Shown: positions 49,067 through 58,699, numbered from the stretch's first letter. The stretch is 64,000 nt of DNA from DATDAH01 sp963725155 (GCA_963725155.1 CAVRXU010000004.1:114993-178992); one strand, 5' to 3'. A program made the numbers and translations. The notes: generated from the sequence alone by a model not told the origin.

Positions 49067-50740
49067 ATGACCGGACCCGGAGACTTCGACCGCGCCGCGG
49101 GCCTGGATCGGCTGGCCGACCGCACCTTCGACGTCCTGGTCGTCGGCGGCGGCATCACCGGTGCCGGCGTCGCCCTCGACGCCGCCTCTCGGGGCCTGCG
49201 CACGGCTCTGGTCGAGCGCGACGACCTCGCCTCGGGCACGTCGAGCAAGTCGTCCAAGCTGATCCACGGGGGGTTGCGCTACCTGCAGCAACGCGAGATA
49301 CGCCTCGTCTACCAAGCGCTGCGCGAGCGTCAGATCCTGCGCCGCACGGCCCCGCACCTGGTCCGCGTGCTGCCCTTCCTCATCCCCATCTTCACCAAGG
49401 ACGGCCTCATCAGCCGGCGCCTGGCCCGGGCGATGGGCTCGGCCATGTGGATGTACGACTTCACCGGTGGCCTGCGCATCGGGAAGCTCCACAAGCGACT
49501 CACCACCGACCAGGCGGTGGCCCACATGCCGACGCTGCGCCGCGACCGGCTGGCGGGGGGCTACCTCTACTACGACGCCCAGGCCGACGACGCCCGCCTT
49601 GTGCTCACCGTGGCCCGCACGGCCGCCCTGGACCACGGCGCCACCATCGTCAACCGGGCCGCGCTGCGGGGCATCACCAAGGACGCCGAGGGCCGGGTGA
49701 CCGGCGCGAGCATCGAGGCCGATGGCCGCACCATCGAGGTCGCGGCCCACGTCATCGTCAATGCCACCGGCGTCTGGTCCGACGACGTGCGGGCGCTGGA
49801 CGAGGGCACGCACCCCGACAGCATCCGGCCGGCCAAGGGGGTGCACATCACGGTCCCCTGGGACCTCGTGCGCAACGACATCGCCGCCGTGATCCCCGTA
49901 CCCAAGGACAAGCGGTCCGTCTTCGTCGTGGCCTGGGGCGACTCGACCTACATCGGCACCACCGACACCGACTACGAAGGTGACGTCGACGCCCCGATGT
50001 GCACCCGGGAGGATGTGGAGTACCTGCTGCGGGCCATCAACGGCGCCATCGACGGGACCATCACCCCGGACGACATCACCGGGACGTGGGCCGGCCTCCG
50101 CCCTCTGGTGAAGTCGGCGCGGAGCGCCCGCACCGCCGACCTGTCCCGCATGCACCGGGTGACCGCCCGCGACTCCGGCGTCATCTCGATCAACGGCGGC
50201 AAGCTCACCACCTACCGGGAGATGGCGGCCGACACGGTGGACGCCGTGGTCGACCACCTGGGTGACCGGGCGCCGAAGGGGGTGGCCCGCCGGAGCCGCA
50301 CCCGGAAGCTGGCCCTGCGGGGCGCCGCCGGGTACGAGGCGGCGCGGGCCACCGTGGTGCCGAGCCTCAGCCCAGAGCAGGTCGAGCACCTCGTCGGCCG
50401 CCACGGTGGTGAGGCGCCGGTGCTCTTCGCCATGGTCGAGGCCACCCCCGATCTGGCCCAGCCCCTCGTCGAGGGCCTCCCGTATCTGCGGGCCGAAGCC
50501 GTCTACGCCGCCCGCCACGAGATGGTGGCCACGGTCGACGACGTCCTCAGCCGACGCACCCGAGCCCGCCTGCTCGCCGCGGAGGCGTCGGTGGTGGCCG
50601 CCGATGACGTGGCCGCCCTGATCGGCGCCGAGCTGGGGTGGACCGAGGACGAACGCCGGGCCCAGGTCGACGCCTACCGGATGTCGGTCGCCACCGAGCT
50701 GGCGGCCGCCGGCCTGCATGACCCGGTCCCCGCCTCCTGA
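49067..50740 (+). CDS. glpD: Aerobic glycerol-3-phosphate dehydrogenase
   Basis: FAD flavoprotein of 557 residues that oxidises glycerol 3-phosphate to DHAP and passes electrons to quinone at the membrane. FAD-binding motif VLVVGGGITGAGVALDAASR, then SSKSSKLIHGGLRYLQQ, IVNATGVWSDDVRAL and GTWAGLRPLVK are family landmarks; ISINGGKLTTYREMA marks the second FAD contact. TAGGCT ends 9 nt before the ATG. Its stop shares one base with the start of the next gene (TGATG), so the flavoprotein downstream is made with it. Confidence 0.95.
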   Translation: MTGPGDFDRAAGLDRLADRTFDVLVVGGGITGAGVALDAASRGLRTALVERDDLASGTSSKSSKLIHGGLRYLQQREIRLVYQALRERQILRRTAPHLVRVLPFLIPIFTKDGLISRRLARAMGSAMWMYDFTGGLRIGKLHKRLTTDQAVAHMPTLRRDRLAGGYLYYDAQADDARLVLTVARTAALDHGATIVNRAALRGITKDAEGRVTGASIEADGRTIEVAAHVIVNATGVWSDDVRALDEGTHPDSIRPAKGVHITVPWDLVRNDIAAVIPVPKDKRSVFVVAWGDSTYIGTTDTDYEGDVDAPMCTREDVEYLLRAINGAIDGTITPDDITGTWAGLRPLVKSARSARTADLSRMHRVTARDSGVISINGGKLTTYREMAADTVDAVVDHLGDRAPKGVARRSRTRKLALRGAAGYEAARATVVPSLSPEQVEHLVGRHGGEAPVLFAMVEATPDLAQPLVEGLPYLRAEAVYAARHEMVATVDDVLSRRTRARLLAAEASVVAADDVAALIGAELGWTEDERRAQVDAYRMSVATELAAAGLHDPVPAS

Positions 50741-52248
50741 TGGCCACCGCCGTGCCCGTCGGCGCACCGGTGGCCCCGATCACGCTGGGCGAGGATCCCG
50801 CGTCCACCACTGATCGGATCGTGGCCAGTTCCGTCGAGGTCGACGACGCCCTGCTCGCTCGCCTGCGGGGGGTCTGTGCCGAGGTCAGCACCGACGACGC
50901 CGAGCGAGCTGAAGCGGGCCGGGACTGGTGGCCGCTGGCCATGACGTGGGCGTTGTCGGGCCAGGTCGGGCACCGTCCGGCAGCCGTGGCCCGCCCGCAG
51001 ACCGACGAGGAGGTGGCGGCCGTCCTCGCCGTCTGCCACGAGGTCAGTGTCCCGGTGACCGCGGCGGCGGGCCGCAGCGGCGTGTGCGGCGGATCGGTCC
51101 CCGTTCACGGTGGCGTGCTCCTCGACCTGTGTGGCCTCTCCGGCATCCGCTCGGTCGACCCGATCTCGATGGTCCTCGACGTCAAGGCCGGCACATTCGG
51201 TGACCGTCTCGAAGACAGCCTGCGGGCCGAGCACCAGGTGACCCTCGGCCATTGGCCGCAGTCGATCGCCCTCTCCACCGTCGGCGGATGGCTGGCCTGT
51301 CGCTCGGCCGGCCAGCTCTCCAACCGGTACGGCAAGATCGAGGACATGGCCATCGGCCTCGACGTCGCCCTGGCCGACGGCCGGGTGATCCACACCGGCG
51401 GCGCCCCCCGGGCGGCTGTCGGACCCGACCTCAACCAGGTCTTCATCGGCTCTGAGGGCACCCTGGGCGTGATCCTCGGCGCGCGGCTGCGCCTCCACGA
51501 GCTCCCGGTGGCCGAGCAGCGGGCCGCCTACGGCTTCGAGTCTTTCGCCGGCGCCAATGAGGCCTGTCGCCGCATCCTGCAGCGGGGCGCTCGACCCGCC
51601 GTGCTGCGGGTGTACGACGCCGTCGAGGCCCAGCGCGGCTACCAGACGGGCGAGCGCCACGTGCTCCTCGTGCTCGACGAGGGTGACCCGGCGCTGGTGG
51701 CGGCCACCATGAGCGTCGTCGCCGACGCCTGCGGCGAGGCCGAGGACCTGGACGAGAGCCTGGTCGGACGATGGATGGAGCACCGCAACGACGTCGCCGC
51801 GCTCGAGTCGTTGATCTCGAAGGACTTCGTGGTCGACACCATGGAGGTCGCGGGACGCTGGGCCGACCTCGACGCCATCTACACCTCGACCATCGAGGCC
51901 ATCGGTGCGGTGGAGTCGACGATGGCGGTCAGCGCCCATCAGTCCCACGCCTACCCCGACGGCGCCTGCCTCTACTTCACCTTCGCCGGCCGCCCCGCCC
52001 CCGACGGCAAGGACGAGTTCTATCGAGCCGCCTGGGACGCGGGCACCCGGGCCGTCCTGGCCGGTGGCGGCTCACTGAGCCACCATCACGGGGTGGGACT
52101 CAACCGGAGCCGGTTCATGGCCACGGCGCTGGGTGACGCCTTCGGCACCCTGGTCGACCTCAAGGCCGCCCTCGACCCCAAGGGCATCCTGAACCCCGGC
52201 AAGCTCGGCCTTCCGAGCCCGTTCGGCGAGGTGTCGTGGCCGGCGTGA
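50740..52248 (+). CDS. FAD-linked oxidase, alkyldihydroxyacetonephosphate synthase-like
   Basis: A 502-residue flavoprotein of the vanillyl-alcohol oxidase/AGPS type. FAD part: RSGVCGGSVPVHGGVLLDL and WPQSIALSTVGGWLACRSAG, followed by SNRYGKIEDM and FIGSEGTLGVILGA. C-terminal HHHGVGLNRSRFM matches the His-rich active-site motif of alkyl-DHAP synthases. AGPS swaps an acyl chain of acyl-DHAP for a fatty alcohol, creating the ether bond of ether lipids. Coupling to glpD (1-nt overlap), which makes DHAP, supports a DHAP-linked substrate, though related FAD oxidases act on other hydroxy acids. Confidence 0.8.
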   Translation: MATAVPVGAPVAPITLGEDPASTTDRIVASSVEVDDALLARLRGVCAEVSTDDAERAEAGRDWWPLAMTWALSGQVGHRPAAVARPQTDEEVAAVLAVCHEVSVPVTAAAGRSGVCGGSVPVHGGVLLDLCGLSGIRSVDPISMVLDVKAGTFGDRLEDSLRAEHQVTLGHWPQSIALSTVGGWLACRSAGQLSNRYGKIEDMAIGLDVALADGRVIHTGGAPRAAVGPDLNQVFIGSEGTLGVILGARLRLHELPVAEQRAAYGFESFAGANEACRRILQRGARPAVLRVYDAVEAQRGYQTGERHVLLVLDEGDPALVAATMSVVADACGEAEDLDESLVGRWMEHRNDVAALESLISKDFVVDTMEVAGRWADLDAIYTSTIEAIGAVESTMAVSAHQSHAYPDGACLYFTFAGRPAPDGKDEFYRAAWDAGTRAVLAGGGSLSHHHGVGLNRSRFMATALGDAFGTLVDLKAALDPKGILNPGKLGLPSPFGEVSWPA

Positions 52249-52270
52249 GTGCCGCCCCCGGTTGAGCACG

Positions 52271-52675
52271 ATGCTCCCCCGTCTCGAGCGGCGCTCCATC
52301 CTCATCGGAGCCGCGCTCACGATCGTCCTGGCCGTGCCCCCGGCCCTGCTGGCGCTCCTCCTGTCCGACGACGACACCTTGGAGGGCTCCTCGTGGGTGC
52401 CCTACCTGTTTGCTTGGATCGTGCTCGCCTTCTTCCTCGGCGGCCTCCTGGCGGCGCTGTCCCAGCCCCACGCTCCCCTCGCCCACGGGGCGCTGGCCGC
52501 GCTCACCGCCTACGTCCTGGTGCAGGGCTTCGGCGTGGTCCGACACCTGATCGTGGGCGAGGACGTGGCGTGGCTGTCGATCCCCTTCTCCGCCCTCCTG
52601 GCCAGCTCCACCGGCACCGTGGGCGGCATCGTGGCCAACTGGCTGCGGGCCAGGCGGTCCCCGATCGACGCCTGA
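52271..52675 (+). CDS. Four-span membrane protein (TIGR04086-like)
   Basis: A 134-residue protein with four membrane segments: SILIGAALTIVLAVPPALLALLL, WVPYLFAWIVLAFFLGGLLA, HGALAALTAYVLVQGFGVV and WLSIPFSALLASSTGTVGGI. The organisation resembles small TIGR04086/YrzE-type membrane proteins. It lies 22 nt after the AGPS-like gene and 19 nt before an FGGY kinase, so it probably belongs to this glycerol locus. ATG 52271 used; a TTG at 52262 is in frame. Function unknown. Confidence 0.7.
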   Translation: MLPRLERRSILIGAALTIVLAVPPALLALLLSDDDTLEGSSWVPYLFAWIVLAFFLGGLLAALSQPHAPLAHGALAALTAYVLVQGFGVVRHLIVGEDVAWLSIPFSALLASSTGTVGGIVANWLRARRSPIDA

Positions 52676-52694
52676 CGAAGTAGAACTCGGGGCC

Positions 52695-54137
52695 ATGAGC
52701 GTCCTCGTCATCGATGTCGGGACCAGCAGCGTGCGGGCCGTGGTCGTGCGCCCCGATGCCACCATCGCCGTCGAGCACCGCCGGGCCATCCTCCCCGACT
52801 CACCGATGGCCGGCTTGGTCGAGTTCGACGCCCAGGTCCTGGCCGACGCCGCACTCGACTGTGCCCGCCAGGCGCTGGCCGACGCCGGCCCGGTGGACGC
52901 CGTCGGCATCGCCAACCAGCGGGCGTCGACCATCGTGTGGGACCCGGCCACCGGCGAGCCCGTCGGTCCCGGCCTCGGATGGCAGGACCTGCGCACGGTC
53001 GGCGACTGCCTCGTGCTCCAGGCCGACGGCCTCCGCCTGGCCCCGAACCTGTCGGCCACCAAGGTCCGGCACCTGCTCGACCAGGCCGACCCCGATCGCA
53101 GACGGGACCTGCGCTTCGGCACGGTCGACACGTGGATCGCCTGGCACCTCACCGAGGGCGCCGTCCACGTCACCGACCCCTCCAACGCCGCCGTCACCGG
53201 CCTGCGGGCGGGTGACGGACAGGGCTGGTCGGCCAAGATCCTCGACGTTCTGCGCATACCCACGTCCGTCCTGCCGACCGTGGTCGACTCCTCGGGTGTC
53301 ATCGCCCCGGCCACGGCGCTGGACGGCTCCCCGCCCATCGCCGGGATCGCCGGCGACCAGCAGGCGTCGCTCATGGGCCAGGGCTGCTCCCGGCCCGGTC
53401 AGGCCAAGATCACCTTCGGCACCGGCGGCATGCTCGACGTGGTCCTCGGGCCCGAGCGGCCCACCTTCGAGACCCGGGGCGGTGGGGGGACCTTCCCGAT
53501 CGTGGCCTGGCGGCTCGATGGTGAGATCACCTGGGGCCTCGAGGCGATCATGCTGTCCGCCGGCACCAACGTTGAGTGGTTGCGGGACGACCTCGGCCTG
53601 ATCGACGAGGTGGCCGACTCCGACGGACTGGCGGCGTCATGCGACTCCACCGAGGGCGTCGTCTACGTGCCCGCCCTCCTCGGCCTGGGTACCCCGCAAT
53701 GGGACTACGGGGCCCGGGGCGGCCTGTTCGGGCTCACCCGGGGCACCGAGGCCCGCCATGTCGTGCGGGCCGTGCTCGAGGGCGTGGCCCAGCAGGCCGC
53801 TGATTGCGTGGACTCGGCCGAGACCGACGCCGGTTTCACCATCGACGACCTCCGGGTCGACGGGGGCATGACCGGGAACGCCACCTTTGTCCAGGCGGTG
53901 GCCGACGCCACCCAGCGTCCGGTGGAGGTCTCCCCCGTCCGGGAGGCCACCGCCCTCGGGGCCGCCTTCCTGGCCGGCCTGGCCATCGGCACCTGGGCCG
54001 ACCTCGACGAGGTCAACGCCACCTGGTCGCCAGGTGAGCGCTACGAGCCGATCGACACCTTCGACCGGGACCGCTGGCGGGACGCGGTCGACCGGGCCTC
54101 GCACTGGCACGAGGACCTCTCCGCCCTCGACTTCTGA
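52695..54137 (+). CDS. FGGY-family carbohydrate kinase, glycerol-kinase-like paralogue
   Basis: A second FGGY kinase in the window (480 residues), related to but clearly distinct from the GlpK at 29.8 kb. It has VIDVGTSSVRAVVV (phosphate loop), IANQRASTIVWDPATGEPV, GIAGDQQASLMGQG, FGTGGMLDVVLG and RVDGGMTGNATFVQAVADAT. The glycerol-binding string ITDQRETT is replaced by IANQRAST: the Arg is kept but the Glu that follows it in glycerol kinases is Ala here, so the polyol or sugar substrate may differ. TAGAAC ends 8 nt before the ATG. Position after glpD suggests a glycerol-like substrate. Confidence 0.86.
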   Translation: MSVLVIDVGTSSVRAVVVRPDATIAVEHRRAILPDSPMAGLVEFDAQVLADAALDCARQALADAGPVDAVGIANQRASTIVWDPATGEPVGPGLGWQDLRTVGDCLVLQADGLRLAPNLSATKVRHLLDQADPDRRRDLRFGTVDTWIAWHLTEGAVHVTDPSNAAVTGLRAGDGQGWSAKILDVLRIPTSVLPTVVDSSGVIAPATALDGSPPIAGIAGDQQASLMGQGCSRPGQAKITFGTGGMLDVVLGPERPTFETRGGGGTFPIVAWRLDGEITWGLEAIMLSAGTNVEWLRDDLGLIDEVADSDGLAASCDSTEGVVYVPALLGLGTPQWDYGARGGLFGLTRGTEARHVVRAVLEGVAQQAADCVDSAETDAGFTIDDLRVDGGMTGNATFVQAVADATQRPVEVSPVREATALGAAFLAGLAIGTWADLDEVNATWSPGERYEPIDTFDRDRWRDAVDRASHWHEDLSALDF

Positions 54138-54216
54138 GCGGCAATCCCTTCGGCGTCCGGCGGCGTAGTCCCTCATCACAGGCTTGGATGGCTCCGAGCA
54201 CAACCAGGGGGTTCAC

Positions 54217-54576
54217 ATGACACGGTGGCTACGACTACTCGGGATCCTGTTCGCCTTCGGCGTGATCCTGAGCGCCTGCGGCGGAGATGACAGCGGTGGT
54301 GGTGGCGGCGGCGGTGACGAGGCTTCCTGCGACGGCGACATCTGCCTGTCGGGCACGCAGTACGTCCCGAGCACCCTGACCGTGGCTGTGGGCGACACCG
54401 TGACCTGGGCCAGCATCGACACCCCGGACCACACGGTCACCGCGGACGACGACAGCTTCGACTCGGGCACGCTCAGCAACGGCGACACCTTCGAGCACAC
54501 CTTCGACGAGGCCGGCGAGTTCGCCTTCCATTGCAAGATCCACTCGAGCATGACGGGCACGATCACCGTCGAGTAG
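54217..54576 (+). CDS. Cupredoxin-fold copper lipoprotein
   Basis: A 119-residue lipoprotein: signal peptide with lipobox LSAC at 18-21, a Gly-rich linker (25-33), then a plastocyanin/pseudoazurin-like domain. Copper ligands are all present: His 72 (PDHTVT), Cys 106, His 109 and Met 112 (FHCKIHSSM), a type 1 blue-copper site. It would carry electrons outside the membrane. An additional cysteine pair (38 and 43, SCDGDIC) may form a disulfide. AGGGGG precedes the ATG at 54217 by about 6 nt. Confidence 0.88.
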   Translation: MTRWLRLLGILFAFGVILSACGGDDSGGGGGGGDEASCDGDICLSGTQYVPSTLTVAVGDTVTWASIDTPDHTVTADDDSFDSGTLSNGDTFEHTFDEAGEFAFHCKIHSSMTGTITVE

Positions 54577-54629
54577 TCGGGGGGCCTCCCGAGTCGGTGC
54601 GTCCGGCGAGGGTTGCCGCAACCGGTGAG

Positions 54630-54653
54630 TTTCGACCACCCCGGCGGTCGAAA
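54630..54653. promoter_or_regulatory. 24-bp inverted repeat upstream of the hydrolase gene
   Basis: TTTCGACC (54630-54637) and GGTCGAAA (54646-54653) are perfect 8-bp arms with an 8-nt spacer, 36 nt before the ATG at 54690. This could be the operator of an unknown regulator or the terminator hairpin of the cupredoxin gene, although no T-run follows on the plus strand. Confidence 0.45.
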
Positions 54654-54689
54654 TGCCCTGAACCCTTCCCTCGACGGAGCACATCGACC

Positions 54690-55373
54690 ATGAGCACGTT
54701 CGTCCTGATCCACGGTGCCGGCTCTGGCGCGTCCTACTGGCACCTCGTGAGGCCCCGGCTCGAGGCGGCCGGGCACGACGTCGTGGCCGTCGACCTGCCC
54801 TGTGACGACGACGGTGCCGGTCTGGCCGAGTACCTGACCGCCACCCTCGACGCCATCGGCGACCACACCGATCTGGTCCTGGTCGCCCAGTCGATGGGTG
54901 GCTTCACCGCTCCCCTGGTCGCGGACCGGGTACCGGTGGACCTCATGGTGCTGGTGGCGGCGATGGTCCCCGCCCCCGGCGAGACCCCCGGCGACTGGTG
55001 GGCCAACACGGGTCACGCCGAGGCCATGGCCGCGGCGGCGGAAGGCGATGGCCGCGACCCGGGGGACGGCGACGAGGCGACCCTGTTCCTGCACGACGTG
55101 CCTCCGGAGGCGATCGAGGGGGTGACGGTGCGACCGCAGTCGGACACCCCGTTCGAGAAGCCGTGGCCGCTCGGCGGGTGGCCCGACGTGCCCACGCGGT
55201 TCCTGCTCTGTCGGGACGATCGCTTCTTTCCTGCCGAGTTCCAGCGCCGCGTGGTCCAGGAGCGGCTGGGGTTCGCCCCCGACGAGATGGCCGGTGGCCA
55301 CCTGCCGGCGCTCGCCCACCCTGACGAGCTTGCCGACCGCCTGCTGGCCTACGAAGCCGAGCTCAGGCCCTGA
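54690..55373 (+). CDS. Alpha/beta hydrolase
   Basis: A 227-residue alpha/beta hydrolase of the hydroxynitrile lyase/methylesterase-like small type: oxyanion loop FVLIHGAGSGASYWHLV, nucleophile elbow VAQSMGGFTAP (Ser in GxSxG-like QSMGG), acid in CRDDRFFPAEF and catalytic His in GGHLPALAHPDEL. All triad residues are in order. Substrate unknown. ACGGAG about 9 nt before the ATG at 54690 may be the ribosome-binding site. Confidence 0.86.
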   Translation: MSTFVLIHGAGSGASYWHLVRPRLEAAGHDVVAVDLPCDDDGAGLAEYLTATLDAIGDHTDLVLVAQSMGGFTAPLVADRVPVDLMVLVAAMVPAPGETPGDWWANTGHAEAMAAAAEGDGRDPGDGDEATLFLHDVPPEAIEGVTVRPQSDTPFEKPWPLGGWPDVPTRFLLCRDDRFFPAEFQRRVVQERLGFAPDEMAGGHLPALAHPDELADRLLAYEAELRP

Positions 55374-55414
55374 GGAAGCGCCCAACCCGGCCCACGGTGG
55401 GGTAACAGTGGGGC

Positions 55415-58400
55415 GTGGCCCCACCCCTTCCGGCCGACGAGGTCCTGGTCCAGCGAGCGACGGTGCTGGCGGCCGAGCTGCTCGACGCGGCCCACCGGCT
55501 GGAGCGGCGCGGGGATCGTCGGCGTCGACGCCGGCTCGGCCGGCTCGTGGCCGATCCGGCCAGTCGGGCCTTCGTCCAGAGCCTCACCGACCAGGTCCCC
55601 CGGATCAGTGATCCTCGGCGGGCCGCGGAGCGCTTCCACGATCTCGTCACCCGCCAGGGCGTGCCCGCGGTGGCGGGGACGCTGGACCGGCTGGCGCTGG
55701 CCATCGGCGCCCGCGTGGCCCCGATCGCCCCGCGCCCGGTGATGGCGCTGGTCACCCGCCGGCTGCGGCGCGAGGCCGCCGGGGTGATCCTGCCCGGCGA
55801 CGACCCCGGCCTGGCTCGGCACCTGGCCCGCCGGTCCCGGTCCGGTTACGACCAGAACGTCAACCCCCTCGGCGAGGCCGTCCTCGGCGAGGACGAGGCC
55901 CGCCGTCGGCTGGCCACGGTGCTGTCCACGATCCAGCGGGCCGACGTCGACTACGTGTCGGTGAAGATCACCGCCATCTACTCCCAGGTCGACCCGTTGG
56001 CCTTCGCCGCCACCGTCGACGTGCTGAGCGACCGGTTGCGCGCGCTGTACCGCGCCGGGCGGGCGGCGGAGCCGCCGACCTTCGTCAACCTGGACATGGA
56101 GGCCTATGACGACCTTCACCTCACGGTCGCCGCGTTCCGCCGGGTGCTCGACGAGGAGGAGTTCGCCGCCCTCGACGCCGGGATCGTCGTCCAGGCCTAC
56201 ATCCCCGACTCGACGGCCGTGCTGGCCGACCTGTGTGCATGGGCCCGGGCGCGCCGCGCTCGGTCGGGCGGCTCGATCAAGGTCCGTGTCGTGAAGGGCG
56301 CCAACCTGGCGATGGAGCGGGTGGAGGCCGAGTTGCGAGGCTGGCCGCAGGCGCCGTCGACGGACAAGGCCGAGGTCGACGCCCGCTACAAGCACATGCT
56401 GGATCTCGTGCTGGACCCCGACCTGAACGGCGCCGTCCGGGTGGGCGTGGCCAGCCACAACCTCTTCGACGTGGCCTGGGCGCTGGTTCTGGCCGAGGCC
56501 GCGGACAGCACCGACCGGCTCGACCTGGAGATGTTGGAAGGTATGGCGCCGGCGCAGGCCGAGGCCGTGCGGCGCCGGGCCGGTCGCCTGCTGCTCTACG
56601 CGCCGGTGGTCGCCCACGACGACTTCGAAGCCGCCATCGCCTACCTCGTGCGTCGCCTCGACGAGAACGCGGCGCCCGAGAACTTCTTGCACGACCTCTT
56701 CGCCCTGGACGTCGGGTCGCCCGCGTGGGAAGCGCAACGAGCGCGCTTCGAGGCCGCCGTCGCCGATCGGCATGGCTTGGCCGACCGGTCCCGTCGGGTC
56801 CAGGACCGATCCGTTCCGGCGCCGCCGGTTGATCCGGACGCGCCGTTCGTCAACGAGCCGGACACCGATTTCAGCGGCGCGGCCAACCGTCGATGGGTGG
56901 CCGGCCACGTGGCCAACGCAGCCGAACAGGGGGCCGGCGATGTCGCCCTGGTCGACCGCGCTGTGGTCGACCGCACGGTGGCCAACGTGGCCGAGGCCGC
57001 CGCGGACTGGGCCGGTCGACCCGAGCCGGAACGACGCCGAATCCTCTACCGGGTGGGCGACCTCCTGGCCGCCCGCCGGGGCGAGGCCATCGCCGTCATG
57101 GCCGCCGAGGCCGGCAAGACCGTCACCGAAGGCGATGTCGAGGTCTCTGAGGCGGTCGACTTCGCTCGCTGGTACGGGCAGAGCGGCGCGCTCGTGACCC
57201 GCCTGCAGGAGGACGGGATGGGCTTCACCCCCCACCGGGCCACGGTCGTGGCCTCGCCCTGGAACTTCCCACTGGCCATCCCGGCGGGTGGGGTGCTGGC
57301 CGCCCTCGCCGCGGGGTCGGGAGCCATCCTCAAGCCCGCGCCACAGACCGTGGCGGTGGGCCGCTTTCTGGCCGACTGCATCGAGGCGGCCGGCGTGCCC
57401 CGCGACCTCTTCGCCTTCCTCCCCTGCCCCGAGGACGACGTCGGTCGTCGGCTGATCACCCATCCGACGGTCGACGCCGTCATCCTCACCGGGGCATGGG
57501 ACACGGCACAGCTCTTTCTGTCGTGGGACCCGAAACGCCGGCTCCACGCCGAGACCAGCGGGAAGAACGCGCTGGTGATCACGGCCACCGCCGACCTCGA
57601 CGCCGCCGTCGCCGACCTGGTCCGATCGGCGTTCGGCCACGGCGGCCAGAAGTGCTCGGCCGCCAGCCTCGCCCTGGTCGAGGCCTCGGTCTACGACGGC
57701 CCTCGGTTCCTGCCCCGCCTGGCCGACGCGGTCCGCAGCCTGCGGGTCGGGCCCGCCGCCGACCCGGCCACCCGCGTCGGCCCGCTGATCGGCCCGCCGA
57801 CCGGGTCCCTCGACCGGGCCCTGCGCGAGTTGGACGACGGCGAGGCCTGGCTGGTGGCGCCCGAGCCCGTCCCCGGAACGGCCCACGCCTGGCGGCCCGG
57901 GGTGCGCACGGGGGTTCGGCCAGGATCGTGGTTCCACCTGACAGAGTGCTTCGGTCCCGTGCTCGGCGTCGTGCGGGTGGCCGACCTCGATGAGGCCGTC
58001 GCCGTGCAGAACGCCGTTCCCTACGGCCTCACGGGTGGGATCCACAGCCTGGACCCGGCCGAGGTGGCGACCTGGCTGGGTCGGGTCGAGGTGGGCAACG
58101 CGTACGTCAACCGTCCCATCACCGGCGCCATCGTGGGCCGGCAGCCGTTCGGCGGCTGGAAGCGGTCGAGCGTCGGTCCGACGGCGAAGGCGGGCGGGCC
58201 CAACTACGTCCTGACCCTCGGCCGCTGGACCGCTCGGGACGTGTCGGTCGAGCGGGCCCGGCGCTCGTTCGCCGCCACCTGGGCGGAGGAGTTCGCCGAG
58301 GAGCACGATCCGACCGGCCTCGCGGCCGAAGCCAACGTCCTGCGCTACCGCCCGCTCCCGGGTGTCCTCCTGCGGGTCGGCTCCTCGACCGGGGACGAGG

Positions 58401-58699
58401 TGCTCGCCATCGCCCGCCTGGCCGCGGAGACATGCGGCGTCCCTGTGTCGGTCTCCTCGTCGGCCGACGAGCCCGACTCGGTCCTGGCCGACCGCTTGGC
58501 CGACGCCGGGGTGACCAAGCTGCGCCTGCTCACCCCTGCCGCTGACGAGCTGATGGCCTCGGCCCACCGAGCCGGGATCGTCGTCGACGACAGCCCGGTC
58601 GTCGACCACGGTCGCATCGAGCTGCTGCGCTGGGTGCGGGAGCAAGCCGTCAGCCGCACCCGGCACCGCTACGGCAACCTCATCCCTGACCCGTCCTGA
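55415..58699 (+). CDS. putA: PutA, bifunctional proline dehydrogenase/P5C dehydrogenase
   Basis: A 1094-residue bifunctional enzyme converting proline to glutamate. The FAD-dependent PRODH barrel covers about 90-480 (YVSVKITAIYSQ, FVNLDMEAYDD, VVKGANLAMERVE, the last with substrate contacts). The ALDH domain (about 500-960) has SPWNFPLAIPAGGVLAAL, catalytic Glu in HAETSGKNALVI, Cys in GGQKCSAASLAL and PFGGWKRSS. A further 130-residue C-terminal region follows, as in other PutA types with extensions, and may cap the channel. There is no N-terminal DNA-binding domain, so it is not an autoregulator. GTG 55415 follows TAACAG by 6 nt. Confidence 0.94.
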   Translation: MAPPLPADEVLVQRATVLAAELLDAAHRLERRGDRRRRRRLGRLVADPASRAFVQSLTDQVPRISDPRRAAERFHDLVTRQGVPAVAGTLDRLALAIGARVAPIAPRPVMALVTRRLRREAAGVILPGDDPGLARHLARRSRSGYDQNVNPLGEAVLGEDEARRRLATVLSTIQRADVDYVSVKITAIYSQVDPLAFAATVDVLSDRLRALYRAGRAAEPPTFVNLDMEAYDDLHLTVAAFRRVLDEEEFAALDAGIVVQAYIPDSTAVLADLCAWARARRARSGGSIKVRVVKGANLAMERVEAELRGWPQAPSTDKAEVDARYKHMLDLVLDPDLNGAVRVGVASHNLFDVAWALVLAEAADSTDRLDLEMLEGMAPAQAEAVRRRAGRLLLYAPVVAHDDFEAAIAYLVRRLDENAAPENFLHDLFALDVGSPAWEAQRARFEAAVADRHGLADRSRRVQDRSVPAPPVDPDAPFVNEPDTDFSGAANRRWVAGHVANAAEQGAGDVALVDRAVVDRTVANVAEAAADWAGRPEPERRRILYRVGDLLAARRGEAIAVMAAEAGKTVTEGDVEVSEAVDFARWYGQSGALVTRLQEDGMGFTPHRATVVASPWNFPLAIPAGGVLAALAAGSGAILKPAPQTVAVGRFLADCIEAAGVPRDLFAFLPCPEDDVGRRLITHPTVDAVILTGAWDTAQLFLSWDPKRRLHAETSGKNALVITATADLDAAVADLVRSAFGHGGQKCSAASLALVEASVYDGPRFLPRLADAVRSLRVGPAADPATRVGPLIGPPTGSLDRALRELDDGEAWLVAPEPVPGTAHAWRPGVRTGVRPGSWFHLTECFGPVLGVVRVADLDEAVAVQNAVPYGLTGGIHSLDPAEVATWLGRVEVGNAYVNRPITGAIVGRQPFGGWKRSSVGPTAKAGGPNYVLTLGRWTARDVSVERARRSFAATWAEEFAEEHDPTGLAAEANVLRYRPLPGVLLRVGSSTGDEVLAIARLAAETCGVPVSVSSSADEPDSVLADRLADAGVTKLRLLTPAADELMASAHRAGIVVDDSPVVDHGRIELLRWVREQAVSRTRHRYGNLIPDPS

